From NCBI GenBank assembly GCA_017547385.1, contig JAFYPU010000012.1, positions 27,702 through 91,701 of the forward strand: 64,000 bases of DNA, in the 5' to 3' direction. Below the pieces are notes generated by a model. It did not search any database and was not told where the DNA came from. It saw only the letters and a program-made list of their open reading frames with translations. This stretch comes from Bacteroidaceae bacterium. Lineage in GTDB: Bacteria > Bacteroidota > Bacteroidia > Bacteroidales > Bacteroidaceae. Numbering within the stretch: the first letter of the stretch is position 1; each line of letters starts with the position of its first letter. Below, one piece after another: positions 52,713 through 61,699 of the stretch. A program made the translations under genes and the position numbers.

Positions 52713-53873
52713 ATGAAATTGACAATTGATGACGTAAGATCACGTTTTATAAAGCACTTCGATGGCGAAACCGGTAGCGTGTATGCTTCTCCCGGTCGTA
52801 TCAACCTCATCGGCGAACACACTGACTATAACAATGGTTTCGTATTCCCCGGTGCAGTGGAACAAGGCATGATTGCCGAAATCAAGCCCAACGGCACTCG
52901 CAACGTTCGCGCTTACTCCATCGACCTGAAGGACTATGTGGAGTTCTCGCTCGACGATGAGGCAGGTCCCAAAGCCACTTGGGCACGCTACATCTTCGGT
53001 GTATGCCGCGAAATGATGGCACTCGGTGTTCCCGTTGAGGGTTTCAACACTGCTTTCGCAGGTGATGTGCCCCTCGGCGCCGGTATGTCTTCTTCTGCAG
53101 CCCTCGAAAGCACATACGCTTTCGCTTTGAACAATCTCTTTGGAGAAGATAAAATTGAACGTCTTGAATTGGCACGTGTGGGACAGCGCACCGAGCACAA
53201 GTATATCGGTGTGAACTGTGGTATCATGGACCAAGCTATTTCTTGTCTTGGTAAGGCTGGTCACTTGATGCGTATGGACTGTCGTTCTGGAGAAATTGAA
53301 TATTTCCCTTGGAATCCGAAAGGCTATCAGCTCGTACTTGTAAATAGTTGTGTGAAGCATGAGCTGAAAGGTTCTCCCTACAACGAACGTCGTCTCCAAT
53401 GTGAGCATGTGGCCGAAGTAATCGCTAAGAAGCATCCCGAAGTAACTTCACTCCGCGATGCCAACTTTGATATGTTGGAAGAAGTGAAGAACGAGATTAC
53501 AGCAGACGAATACAAGCGTGCCCGCTACGTGATTGGTGAAGTGGTACGCGTGTTGAACGTGTGCAATGCTCTTCACGCCAGCGACTACGAAACTGTAGGT
53601 CAAATGATGTACGAAACTCACTACGGCCTCAGCAAGGAATATGAAGTGAGCTGCGAAGAACTCGATTACCTCAATGATATCGCCAAGGAAGAAGGCGTTA
53701 CCGGTTCACGCATCATGGGTGGCGGCTTCGGTGGTTGCACCATCAACCTTATCGCAGACGAATTGGTTGACAACTTCAAGAAGGTGGTAACCGAGAAGTT
53801 CGAAGCCAAGTATGGCAAGAAGCCCATCATCATCGACGTAGTTATCGGTGATGGTTCACGCAAGCTTTGCTAA
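52713..53873 (+). CDS. galK: Galactokinase
   Basis: Phosphorylates galactose to galactose-1-phosphate, entering the Leloir pathway. 386 residues, GHMP fold: galactokinase signature ASPGRINLIGEHTDYNNGF (about 27-45), ATP motif PLGAGMSSSAALES (about 121-134), catalytic Asp in NCGIMDQAIS, and motif 3 SRIMGGGFGGCTINL (about 330-344). Full length. Ends the galactose operon; galT and galE are not in the window. Confidence 0.96.
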   Translation: MKLTIDDVRSRFIKHFDGETGSVYASPGRINLIGEHTDYNNGFVFPGAVEQGMIAEIKPNGTRNVRAYSIDLKDYVEFSLDDEAGPKATWARYIFGVCREMMALGVPVEGFNTAFAGDVPLGAGMSSSAALESTYAFALNNLFGEDKIERLELARVGQRTEHKYIGVNCGIMDQAISCLGKAGHLMRMDCRSGEIEYFPWNPKGYQLVLVNSCVKHELKGSPYNERRLQCEHVAEVIAKKHPEVTSLRDANFDMLEEVKNEITADEYKRARYVIGEVVRVLNVCNALHASDYETVGQMMYETHYGLSKEYEVSCEELDYLNDIAKEEGVTGSRIMGGGFGGCTINLIADELVDNFKKVVTEKFEAKYGKKPIIIDVVIGDGSRKLC

Positions 53874-53920
53874 AATACCCTCGTGCGCGTATTATATATA
53901 TTGTATGCGTGTAGAAACAT

Positions 53921-53956
53921 TAGAGCCGCTCCGCAAGGGGTGGCTCTCTTGTTTTG
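53921..53956 (+). terminator. Intrinsic terminator after galK
   Basis: agagccgctcc and ggggtggctct pair (one bulge and a G-T) around gcaa, then TTGTTTTG. Confidence 0.85.
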
Positions 53957-54008
53957 TATGCTTTATGAGGGGTGTGAGATTTTTTTCTTCAAAAAAAAGA
54001 GAAGATGC

Positions 54009-54039
54009 TTGGCTGTAAAAATAATTATCACTACTTTTG
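54009..54039 (+). promoter_or_regulatory. Promoter for the tRNA-Val cluster
   Basis: TTG (54009-54011), 20-nt spacer, TACTTTTGC (54032-54040), 20 bp before the first tRNA. Confidence 0.82.
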
Positions 54040-54059
54040 CATCGCTTTTGAGAGGAAAG

Positions 54060-54134
54060 GGGCGCTTAGCTCAGCTGGTTCAGAGCGTCTGCCTTACAAG
54101 CAGAGGGTCGGCGGTTCGAATCCGTCAGCGCCCA
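54060..54134 (+). tRNA. tRNA-Val (anticodon TAC), copy 1
   Basis: 75-nt cloverleaf: acceptor gggcgct / agcgccc, D arm agctcagctggttcagagc, anticodon arm tctgc-cttacaa-gcaga (anticodon TAC, Val), T arm ggcggttcgaatccgtc. Discriminator A; the 3' CCA is not encoded. Confidence 0.96.
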
Positions 54135-54180
54135 CACTAAACTCCGAAATTCCTTTCAAAAAGCTTGCTGTTTGGCAAAA

Positions 54181-54255
54181 GGGCGCTTAGCTCAGCTGGT
54201 TCAGAGCGTCTGCCTTACAAGCAGAGGGTCGGCGGTTCGAATCCGTCAGCGCCCA
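54181..54255 (+). tRNA. tRNA-Val (anticodon TAC), copy 2
   Basis: Identical in all 75 positions to copy 1, 46 bp after it. Confidence 0.96.
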
Positions 54256-54286
54256 CGCTTTTGCCCGACAATGAAAATCCCGAAAG

Positions 54287-54361
54287 GGGCGCTTAGCTCA
54301 GCTGGTTCAGAGCGTCTGCCTTACAAGCAGAGGGTCGGCGGTTCGAATCCGTCAGCGCCCA
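54287..54361 (+). tRNA. tRNA-Val (anticodon TAC), copy 3
   Basis: Identical to copies 1 and 2, 31 bp after copy 2. Spacer sequences between the copies differ, so the tRNA bodies alone are conserved. Confidence 0.96.
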
Positions 54362-54546
54362 CAAAAGAATGGAAGTTGCAATGTCAAAGTGCAACTTCTT
54401 TTCTTTTGTATATGGAAGAGGGATTTCGGGTGTGCTTTTGGAAGAGCGCACGTTTTTCATTAACTTTGCACAAAAGCCGAATGGCTTCCGGTGGAAGCGG
54501 TCGGAAACATGAACAATCGTGATAGAAACATACAAATTAAGTATAT

Positions 54547-56241
54547 ATGGCTACAGTTGACGACAAGAAAATTATCTTCTCGATGGTGGGGCTCACCAAA
54601 ACCATCAAGCAGACAAACAAAACCATTCTGAAAAACATATACCTCTCGTTCTTTTACGGAGCTAAGATTGGTATCATCGGTTTGAACGGTGCCGGTAAAT
54701 CAACATTGATGAAAATCATCGCCGGACTCGATAACGATTATCAGGGCGATGTGGTATTCTCTCCGGGATACACCGTGGGGTATCTGCCGCAGGAACCGCA
54801 TCTTGATGACAACAAGACGGTGAGAGAAATCGTGCAAGAAGGTGTGCAGAACGTTGTGGATGCCTTGGCTGAATACGAGGAAATAAATCAGAAGTTCGGT
54901 TTGCCCGAATACTACGAGGATGAGGATAAAATGAATGCGCTCTTTGCACGTCAGGGAGAGTTGCAGGACATTCTCGATGCTACCGATGCGTGGAACTTGG
55001 ACAGCCGTCTTGAACGCGCCATGGCCGCTCTGCGCTGTCCGGACCCCGACCGCACAGCCGAACATCTGTCGGGCGGTGAGCGTCGTCGTGTGGCGCTTTG
55101 CCGACTTTTGTTGCAAAAACCTGATGTCTTGTTGCTCGACGAACCGACCAACCACCTCGATGCTGAAAGTATCGACTGGCTGGAGCAGCACTTGAATCAA
55201 TATGAAGGCACTGTGATTGCCGTTACTCACGACCGCTACTTCTTGGATGATGTGGCCGGTTGGATTCTTGAACTCGACAGAGGCGAGGGCATTCCTTGGA
55301 AGGGAAATTATTCTTCATGGCTCGACCAGAAGACGAAGCGCATGGAGATGGAAGAGAAAGTGGCGAGCAAACGTCGCAAAACCTTGGAACGTGAGTTGGA
55401 ATGGGTGCGCATGGCTCCCAAAGCACGTCAGGCAAAGGGAAAAGCACGTCTGAATTCTTACGACAAACTTCTCGGTGAAGACCAAAAGGAGAAAGAACAG
55501 AAACTTGAGATTTTCATTCCCAACGGACCGCGTCTCGGCAATAAGGTAATCGAAGCGCAACACGTGGCAAAGGCTTTTGGTGAACGCACACTGTTCTCCG
55601 ATCTCAACTTCATGCTTCCGCCCAACGGTATCATCGGTGTGATAGGTCCCAACGGCGCAGGAAAAACAACGCTTTTCCGTATGATAATGGAATTGGAGCA
55701 GGCCGATGCCGGTAACTTTGAAGTGGGAGAAACTGTGAAGCTTGCCTATGTGGACCAACAGCACAAGGATATCGACCCCAACAAGTCGGTGTATGAGGTA
55801 ATCAGTGGCGGTAACGAACTGATGCGTATGGGAGGACGCGAAATCAATGCGCGTGCTTACCTGAGCCGTTTCAATTTCTCTGGAGCTGATCAAGAAAAGA
55901 AGTGCGGTGTGCTTTCGGGTGGTGAACGCAACCGTTTGCATTTGGCTTTGGCTTTGAAGCAAGAGGGCAACGTGTTGTTGCTGGACGAACCTACCAATGA
56001 TATTGACGTGAACACACTCCGTGCGTTGGAGGAAGGCTTGGAAGCATTTGCCGGTTGCGCTGTGGTTATCAGCCACGACCGTTGGTTCCTCGACAGAATC
56101 TGTACGCACATTTTGGCATTCGAGGGCGATGGCAACGTGTTCTTCTTTGAAGGAAGCTACACCGATTATGAAATCAATAAGGCCAAGCGCTTGGGATTGG
56201 AAGAGCCTAAGCGCATTCGCTATCGCAAGTTGGAGGAATAA
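54547..56241 (+). CDS. ettA: Energy-dependent translational throttle protein EttA
   Basis: ABC-F protein binding the ribosomal E site and gating elongation by energy state. 564 residues with two ABC domains: Walker A GLNGAGKSTL (about 46) and GPNGAGKTTL (about 369), signatures LSGGERRRV and LSGGERNRL, Walker B LLLDEPTNHLD and LLLDEPTNDID. The short arm and the linker with LEWVRMAPKARQAKGKARLNSYDKLL fit EttA. No membrane segments. It may be followed in an operon by the nucleosidase (17-bp gap). Confidence 0.95.
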   Translation: MATVDDKKIIFSMVGLTKTIKQTNKTILKNIYLSFFYGAKIGIIGLNGAGKSTLMKIIAGLDNDYQGDVVFSPGYTVGYLPQEPHLDDNKTVREIVQEGVQNVVDALAEYEEINQKFGLPEYYEDEDKMNALFARQGELQDILDATDAWNLDSRLERAMAALRCPDPDRTAEHLSGGERRRVALCRLLLQKPDVLLLDEPTNHLDAESIDWLEQHLNQYEGTVIAVTHDRYFLDDVAGWILELDRGEGIPWKGNYSSWLDQKTKRMEMEEKVASKRRKTLERELEWVRMAPKARQAKGKARLNSYDKLLGEDQKEKEQKLEIFIPNGPRLGNKVIEAQHVAKAFGERTLFSDLNFMLPPNGIIGVIGPNGAGKTTLFRMIMELEQADAGNFEVGETVKLAYVDQQHKDIDPNKSVYEVISGGNELMRMGGREINARAYLSRFNFSGADQEKKCGVLSGGERNRLHLALALKQEGNVLLLDEPTNDIDVNTLRALEEGLEAFAGCAVVISHDRWFLDRICTHILAFEGDGNVFFFEGSYTDYEINKAKRLGLEEPKRIRYRKLEE

Positions 56242-56258
56242 TAACATTGTGTCAGACA

Positions 56259-56858
56259 ATGGAGTATACCGACAAACAACCTTTGGTCCTGATTTGTTAT
56301 GCCGTGGAAGGCGAGCGGGTGAATTGGCACCTGCCCGGCTTTCGCGTGCAAGCAGTGAAGACCGGCATAGGTAAGGCTTGCGCAGCTTTTCATCTGACGC
56401 GGGCCATCATGCAGGCATGTCCTGATTTCGTGCTGAATGTCGGAACTTCCGGCACATTCACTCACAAAGTTGGGGACGTGTTGGTGTGTCGTCGCTTCTT
56501 GGACCGCGACTTTCAGCCGTTGGCACTGCCGGGTGTGGAGTGGGAGATGGAATTCACCGATGCTCTGCCGTTGCATTTGCCTTCGGTGCAGAATGGACAA
56601 GTGATGGACCGGAATTTCACACTCAGCACAGGCGATGATTTTGTTACCACTGCGTCAAACGTGAAAGCCGATGCTGTGGACATGGAAGCCTTTGCTGAAG
56701 CCATGGTGTGCCGTGAAATGGGTATTCCCTTTGTTGCGGTGAAATATATCACGGATGTGGTGGGACAAAACTCCGTGAAAGAGTGGGAAGAACGCCTTGC
56801 GGATGCTCGTGTCGGGCTTACTCATTATTTTGAAAACTTTGTGGAAATCCGAAAATAG
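56259..56858 (+). CDS. Nucleoside phosphorylase-superfamily protein (MTA/SAH nucleosidase-like)
   Basis: Start at ATG 56259 (MEYTDKQPLVLICYAVEGE), 199 residues; a TTG 4 codons upstream is possible. The MTAN/PNP-like fold shows VKTGIGKACAAFHLTRAI, NVGTSGTF, then the active-site DAVDMEAFAEAMVCREMGIPFVAVKYITD (Glu in MEAFA, substrate-contacting Asp in ITD). It is shorter than E. coli MTAN (232 aa) and lacks its N-terminal opening, so specificity is uncertain. Followed 3 bp later by the SUI1 gene. Confidence 0.82.
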   Translation: MEYTDKQPLVLICYAVEGERVNWHLPGFRVQAVKTGIGKACAAFHLTRAIMQACPDFVLNVGTSGTFTHKVGDVLVCRRFLDRDFQPLALPGVEWEMEFTDALPLHLPSVQNGQVMDRNFTLSTGDDFVTTASNVKADAVDMEAFAEAMVCREMGIPFVAVKYITDVVGQNSVKEWEERLADARVGLTHYFENFVEIRK

Positions 56859-56861
56859 CTT

Positions 56862-57203
56862 ATGGCAAACAATGATTGGAAGAGCCGTTTGGGTATGGTG
56901 TATTCCACCAACCCCGATTACCACTTTGAAACTTCGGAAGAGCCCGAAGCCGAAACTTTGCCCCCTGCCGAACAGCGACTACGCGTCAGGATGGAAAGAG
57001 CAGGGCGTAAAGGAAAAACCGTAACGCTTGTGGAAGGTTTTGTTGGCACTGAAGAAGATTTGAAAGAGCTGGCAAAGAACTTGAAAACCAAGTTGAGCAC
57101 CGGCGGAAGTGCCAAAGACGGTGAAATCGTAATTCAGGGTGATGTGCGGCAGCGTGTGGCAGAGTTGTTGCGTGTTTTTGGATATTCGCAAACCAAAGGC
57201 TGA
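56862..57203 (+). CDS. yciH: SUI1/eIF1-type translation factor (YciH)
   Basis: 113 residues: a variable acidic N-terminus, then the SUI1 beta-alpha-beta domain with MERAGRKGKTVTLVEGF and LKELAKNLKTKLSTGGSAKDGEIVIQGDVRQRVAELLRVFGY. It is related to eIF1 and discriminates start codons or initiator tRNA. Starts 3 bp after the nucleosidase. Confidence 0.94.
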   Translation: MANNDWKSRLGMVYSTNPDYHFETSEEPEAETLPPAEQRLRVRMERAGRKGKTVTLVEGFVGTEEDLKELAKNLKTKLSTGGSAKDGEIVIQGDVRQRVAELLRVFGYSQTKG

Positions 57204-57308
57204 GTTTTTTACGGGCATTGTGCCGAATGATAATTCCCTTGGTGAAAAACTTGACTGGTTTGCAGTGTTATAAGTTATAGTATTCCTCTTTTTATATAAT
57301 TCTCGGGT

Positions 57309-58232
57309 ATGTCTATCAACAGGTGGCAGCGTCTTCCTCGCAGCGATCGGCGCGGTTTGGCTTTTCTCTTGATAGTTGCCGTGGTCGTTGCCATAATTCT
57401 CTTTTGCGTACCGCAATGGAGGGAGTCGCAGACTGTACCTTTGTTAACAGAAGAGGAAATTCGTGAATTGGGCGAGTTTGAACAAGCCTTGCGGGATGAT
57501 TCGGCAAAACGTGCTGCGCAATATTCTCACAATGCTGTAGGAAATCGCACTCCCGAGTTGTTTCATTTCAATCCCAATACAGCCGATTCGGCAACGCTGT
57601 TGCGTCTTGGCCTGCGGCCTTGGCAGGTTCGCAACATGCTGAAGTATCGTCGCAAAGGGGGACGTTGGCGTTCGCCGGACGATTTTGCTCGCTTGTATGG
57701 CCTGTCGCACGAAGACTTCTTGCGCTTGCGGCCTTATGTGCAAATCTCTCCCGAAGAGGCGCATCCGTATCGTGAAGATGAGAAAGGCAAGGAGCATCCC
57801 GATAGTTTTGTCCGGAAATACCCCGAGAAGTTTCCGGCCGGCACAGTGCTCGATTTGAATATGGCAGATACCACGTTGCTGAAAGGCATTCCGGGGATAG
57901 GAAGTTATTATGCCGGTAAGATTTGTCGTTATCGCGAGCGGTTGGGAGGATTTGTGCGTGTGGAACAAATCAAGGAGGTGGAAGGATTGCCCGAAGGCAT
58001 TGAAGCCTGGTTTGAAGTGGCTGCCGATGCCCGGCCGCGGCAGATAAATGTTAACACGGCGGATTTCCAGACATTGGTGCGCCATCCTTATCTTTCGTAT
58101 GAGCAGGTGAAGGTCATCACAGCGCATCGGCAGAAATACGGCAAGCTGCAAGGCTGGGAGGATGTGCGGCTGCATGAATTGTTTCAGGGGATGGACTTTG
58201 ACCGGTTGGAACCCTATTTTTTATTTCGTTGA
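57309..58232 (+). CDS. ComEA-like helix-hairpin-helix protein, membrane-anchored
   Basis: 307 residues. An N-terminal membrane helix lies at about 15-36 (LAFLLIVAVVVAIILFCV), then a charged stretch and three HhH-type repeats: FNPNTADSATLLRLGL (about 96-111), LDLNMADTTLLKGIPGIGSYYAGKICRYRERLGGFV (about 182-217), and VNTADFQTLVRHPYLSYEQVKVI (about 246-268). Binds DNA non-specifically, probably outside the membrane, as in the ComEA uptake family. It is followed 9 bp later by a ComF-type gene. Confidence 0.85.
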   Translation: MSINRWQRLPRSDRRGLAFLLIVAVVVAIILFCVPQWRESQTVPLLTEEEIRELGEFEQALRDDSAKRAAQYSHNAVGNRTPELFHFNPNTADSATLLRLGLRPWQVRNMLKYRRKGGRWRSPDDFARLYGLSHEDFLRLRPYVQISPEEAHPYREDEKGKEHPDSFVRKYPEKFPAGTVLDLNMADTTLLKGIPGIGSYYAGKICRYRERLGGFVRVEQIKEVEGLPEGIEAWFEVAADARPRQINVNTADFQTLVRHPYLSYEQVKVITAHRQKYGKLQGWEDVRLHELFQGMDFDRLEPYFLFR

Positions 58233-58241
58233 TTTCAGCAT

Positions 58242-59015
58242 ATGAAAGGCTTTTCTTCATTCGTGCGCTTGCTTTCGGAAGTGGGAGACATCCTTGCTCC
58301 GCGTCGCTGTGCCTTGTGTGGAAAGCGGTTGATGGCCGGTGAAGATTTTCTTTGCCTTTCGTGTTTGTCGGAATTGCCTTTTACGCGATATTTCGGTCGC
58401 AAGGGTAATCCCGTGGAACGACTTTTCTGGGCGCGAATTCCTGTGGCTCGTGCCAATGCGTACTTGTTCTATTTTCCCGAAAGCATGGTCAGCCGTTTGT
58501 TTCTGTCTCTGAAATATGGCAATCGCCCTCATTATGGGCAGGCCCTGGGCGCCATGATGGCGGCAGAGCTTTCGGATACCGATTTCTTTGATGGTGTGGA
58601 TGCCATAGTGCCCGTGCCTTTGGCGCAAAAGCGTTTGCGGAAACGTGGCTATAACCAGAGCGAGAAGTTGGCCGAAGGTATCAGTTCGGTAACGCATCTC
58701 CCGATATTCACCCGGGCTGTGGAGCGCGTGGTGGCCAATCCCACACAGACGCAGCTCACACGGACGGAACGTCGGGAGAACGTGGCGGATGTTTTCATGC
58801 TTTCCCGTCCGGAACTTTTGGCCGGAAAGCATCTCTTGCTGGTGGACGACATTCTCACCACCGGCAGCACATTGATGGCTTGTGCGGAGGAAATGGCAAA
58901 AGCCGGTGATGTGAAAATCTCTATTCTCACTTTGGGGTTGGCCGGAAAGCACGGCGAAGGACCGGAGCTGCATCCCGAAACCATTAACTACGGCAGAGAA
59001 GCATTCGTGCGGTGA
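58242..59015 (+). CDS. ComF-family phosphoribosyltransferase-like protein
   Basis: 257 residues. N-terminal zinc-binding CALCGKRL and CLSCLSELPF (about 19-43), then the ComF domain with VPLAQKRLRKRGYNQSEKLAEGI, and the PRPP loop LLVDDILTTGSTLMACAEE (about 205-223). It is implicated in natural transformation in other bacteria, and here lies just after the ComEA-like HhH gene, which supports a shared DNA-uptake role, though this is unproven in Bacteroidales. Confidence 0.9.
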   Translation: MKGFSSFVRLLSEVGDILAPRRCALCGKRLMAGEDFLCLSCLSELPFTRYFGRKGNPVERLFWARIPVARANAYLFYFPESMVSRLFLSLKYGNRPHYGQALGAMMAAELSDTDFFDGVDAIVPVPLAQKRLRKRGYNQSEKLAEGISSVTHLPIFTRAVERVVANPTQTQLTRTERRENVADVFMLSRPELLAGKHLLLVDDILTTGSTLMACAEEMAKAGDVKISILTLGLAGKHGEGPELHPETINYGREAFVR

Positions 59016-59042
59016 GTCTGTGTGTTTCTCTCCCCGTTGCAG

Positions 59043-59115
59043 AAAAAGTGGCAAGGCCTGCCACTTTTTTGGCAAGCCGTGCCACAAAAGTGGCAGGCCT
59101 TGCCACTTTTGTAGA
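59043..59115. repeat. Family B REP-like palindrome, copy 3
   Basis: aaagtggcaaggcctgccac, ttttttggcaagccgtgccac, aaaagtggcaggccttgccacttttgt. The arms are the same as in copies 1 and 2 but the centre is GGCAAGCCGTGCCAC instead of CAGTGCTCG. Confidence 0.85.
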
Positions 59116-59156
59116 AATGGGGTTGTGTTTTTGACGATGGGGGAGAGCTTCTCCTG

Positions 59157-59203
59157 AAAAGCCGAAGGCTGAAGTCTGCATGGGACTTCAGCCTTCGGCT
59201 TAA
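59157..59203. terminator. Bidirectional terminator between comF-like and META genes
   Basis: aagccgaaggctgaagtc and gacttcagccttcggctt are fully complementary around a 7-nt loop; both strands end in short A/T runs. It lies between convergent genes. Confidence 0.85.
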
Positions 59204-59249
59204 TGGTCGGAATGTTTGTGTTGTCTTGGCTGTGTACTTTAAGAGGCGC

Positions 59250-60023
59250 TTAGGGCTTTTCGCTCCGAGTGAGCACCATCAGCACTTTGCCTTGGGCATC
59301 GCAGAGTTGCAACGAAGCATCTTTAAGCTCGATGCGGCGGGCTTGTCCCAGTGTGGCAAGCATTTCGGTTTCGAAGCGTGTGTCGCGGCAAAGCATGCGT
59401 GTGCTTCCCAGTCCGTCAAGGCTGATTTTGCCTTTCAGCACCTCTTTCATGTTCAGCGCTCCGGTGATGCGGTTGCAGCCGGTGTAGCCATAGAGTTGGC
59501 CTTGAGCTGTGTTGAAACCGAGGAAAGGCATTTCTTCGCTCTGCTCAACAGCTTTGCCATTCAGCCGGGTGATGTCCCAACGGCCTTCCAGAAGTTGTGC
59601 AGTGAGTTGTCGTTCTGTCAGTTCCATCAGGATGTTGCCTTCGTTGTCTTTCAGTTGCAGCATCTTGCCTTTGCGAGCAATGGATTTCACCTTCTGCACT
59701 TGGCTGATGAATGCTGTTTCGTATCGGTTGTCGGGGCAAACGCGCATGGTCATGGCTGTGCGTCCGAAGTCCACTTTGCCGGCATTCAACTCCTCTGCCG
59801 AGACGGGCAGTGTGAAGGTGTTGCATCCGGTGAAGCCATAAATCTTTTCGCCGTCGTATCCCAGATAGGGGCTTTCGCTTTCGGGTGTGATGATGAGGGT
59901 TCCCATTTTCACTACATCCCATTCACCGGTCAGTTGGTTCGCAATGTTGTTGCTGCATGAGCAGAAAAGAAGACCGGTGATAGCACCGGTCCCTATGAGA
60001 GTTGTTAGTTTCATGATTTTCAT
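59250..60023 (-). CDS. META-domain lipoprotein (HslJ-like, two META domains)
   Basis: 257 residues. A lipoprotein signal with a lipobox near LLFCSC at about 18-23. Two META domains: LTGEWDVVKMG...YLGYDGEKIYGFTGCNTF...PVSAEEL (about 31-75) and LLEGRWDITRLNGKA...FLGFNTAQGQLYGYTGCNRITGAL (about 145-190). Related to E. coli HslJ (novobiocin resistance, heat-inducible), but its role here is unknown. It lies 27 bp after the OmpP1-like gene in the same direction. Confidence 0.88.
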   Translation of the reverse strand: MKIMKLTTLIGTGAITGLLFCSCSNNIANQLTGEWDVVKMGTLIITPESESPYLGYDGEKIYGFTGCNTFTLPVSAEELNAGKVDFGRTAMTMRVCPDNRYETAFISQVQKVKSIARKGKMLQLKDNEGNILMELTERQLTAQLLEGRWDITRLNGKAVEQSEEMPFLGFNTAQGQLYGYTGCNRITGALNMKEVLKGKISLDGLGSTRMLCRDTRFETEMLATLGQARRIELKDASLQLCDAQGKVLMVLTRSEKP

Positions 60024-60050
60024 TTGTTTTGGTTTTTTTGAGTGGGCGTA

Positions 60051-61646
60051 TTAGAACTTATATCCCAATGTCAGCATCACGTTGTGGCGGTTCTGCTGAA
60101 TGTCGGCCGCTTGCAGACGATTCTGCTCACCGGCCTGTTCAGGCACGTGGAAGGTGTAGAGTTCGCCCTTTTGGGTTTGGTATTGGTAGGTCATGTCGGC
60201 ATAGAAGTGCTTGCCGCGCAGACCCAAGCCGGCTGTGGCTCTGTGAGTGTCTCCCCAGTTCACGTAGTCGGTGTTTGTGCTATAGAAATAGGACGGACTG
60301 TCGGTGAAGAGGTTGAGATAGGCATCCTTTTCGAAGGGAGCTGACACAAAGTTGTAACCCACACGGGCAAAAACGCCTTTGGCCAATCGGGCTTCAGCAC
60401 CGAGGCGAACCGTGCTCACGGGCTTGAGGAAGCGATCGATTTCCCGGTTGAGCGGTTTGTCTTTCACGCCTTGGTCCCAATAGTTGTTCCATTCGTCAAG
60501 GTAGTTGTCGTAGCTGATGCAAGCACTGCCATAGTCTGCAAATTCATACTCCGCACCCAGGGCCAGGAAGTTGCCCACGGTGGTTCCGAGGCTCAGGTTG
60601 AATTTCCACGGTGTGCGGATGTTGAAGTTGTTGTCCCATATCTCAGCCGATGCTTCGGTGTAGTTGCTGATTTGGTCGCCCTTGTCGTTGTAGAGCGCAA
60701 AGGGGCTGTTCATGTAGAGGTAGGCATCTTGTGTGAGGTTGTAGAAGGTAGGAGTGTGCACCGCCAATCCGATGCGGAACGGAGACTCCTGAATGGGGCG
60801 CAGAATGATACCCATCTTGATGTCCCAACCAATGCCGGAGAGTCGTTCCTCGTTAATCATATAATAGTCGTGCAATCCGCCATTGGCGTCGGGCAGCCAT
60901 TCGGTGTAGTCGGTGGCGGCGTGGTGGCTGACGTTGTAGACACCGAGCGTCAAGCCGGCATACACTTGGTCTTCCCAGTTCATGGCGATGTTGAAGTCGT
61001 ATTGCTGTGTGCTGCCCCACTGCACACGTTTGTAGTCGTAGCTTTCGGCCTCCACGGGGTTGTATCCGTCAATCTTCCCGTTGTTGTCGTAAATTGGTTC
61101 GAGCATCTGTGTGTCGTAGCCCAACTTTGTGAGCGGTGTTGTGAGGTCCCAATCTTCTTCATAACGGTAGTCGAGCCATCCGTTGACGTAGCTGAGATCG
61201 AGCATCTGCAATGACTGCGACAGTCCGCCGGTTCTGAAGTTTTGCACTCCGATGAAGTTCTTCAGGTTGCGGCTCTTTTGGTAATTGAAACCGAAGTTCA
61301 CGAATTTCACACCGCTATCACCATTACGTGCAGCGACAACAAAACCGATGTTGTCGAACGAGGCGCGTGCTTTGTTGATATCGTAGAAGTCTTCGGCATC
61401 GGGTTGAATGTTCACGCTTCCCGTCATGTTGATGTCGCTGCTACGGAAGAGACCGATACCTGCCGGGTTGGTTCCCATGGTCGAGATGTCGGCTCCCAAG
61501 GCTCCCATGGCACCGCCCATACCCACGAAGCGGGCAGTTCCGTTGAGGTCTTTGTTCGTAACTTGTTCCACTTTGTATATGTCCTGAGCTGATGCCGCAG
61601 TTGCCAGCGTCATTGCGGCTACGGCCATGCACAATCTTTGTTTCAT
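60051..61646 (-). CDS. OmpP1/FadL-family outer-membrane protein
   Basis: 531 residues with a signal peptide (MKQRLCMAVAAMTLATAASA). The plug start GTARFVGMGGAMGALGADISTMGTNPAGIGLFR (about 36-68) is the FadL/TodX signature, and the rest is alternating beta-strand sequence ending NVMLTLGYKF (C-terminal Phe). Probably imports hydrophobic compounds such as fatty acids. FadL-type proteins in Bacteroidetes can also be PorV-like; this one is longer than PorV and has no clear link to the type IX machinery. Confidence 0.88.
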   Translation of the reverse strand: MKQRLCMAVAAMTLATAASAQDIYKVEQVTNKDLNGTARFVGMGGAMGALGADISTMGTNPAGIGLFRSSDINMTGSVNIQPDAEDFYDINKARASFDNIGFVVAARNGDSGVKFVNFGFNYQKSRNLKNFIGVQNFRTGGLSQSLQMLDLSYVNGWLDYRYEEDWDLTTPLTKLGYDTQMLEPIYDNNGKIDGYNPVEAESYDYKRVQWGSTQQYDFNIAMNWEDQVYAGLTLGVYNVSHHAATDYTEWLPDANGGLHDYYMINEERLSGIGWDIKMGIILRPIQESPFRIGLAVHTPTFYNLTQDAYLYMNSPFALYNDKGDQISNYTEASAEIWDNNFNIRTPWKFNLSLGTTVGNFLALGAEYEFADYGSACISYDNYLDEWNNYWDQGVKDKPLNREIDRFLKPVSTVRLGAEARLAKGVFARVGYNFVSAPFEKDAYLNLFTDSPSYFYSTNTDYVNWGDTHRATAGLGLRGKHFYADMTYQYQTQKGELYTFHVPEQAGEQNRLQAADIQQNRHNVMLTLGYKF

Positions 61647-61699
61647 TATCTTAGGTTTTTAGTTTCTGAACAGGGTGAATGTCTCTTTTTTGCAAGCAC

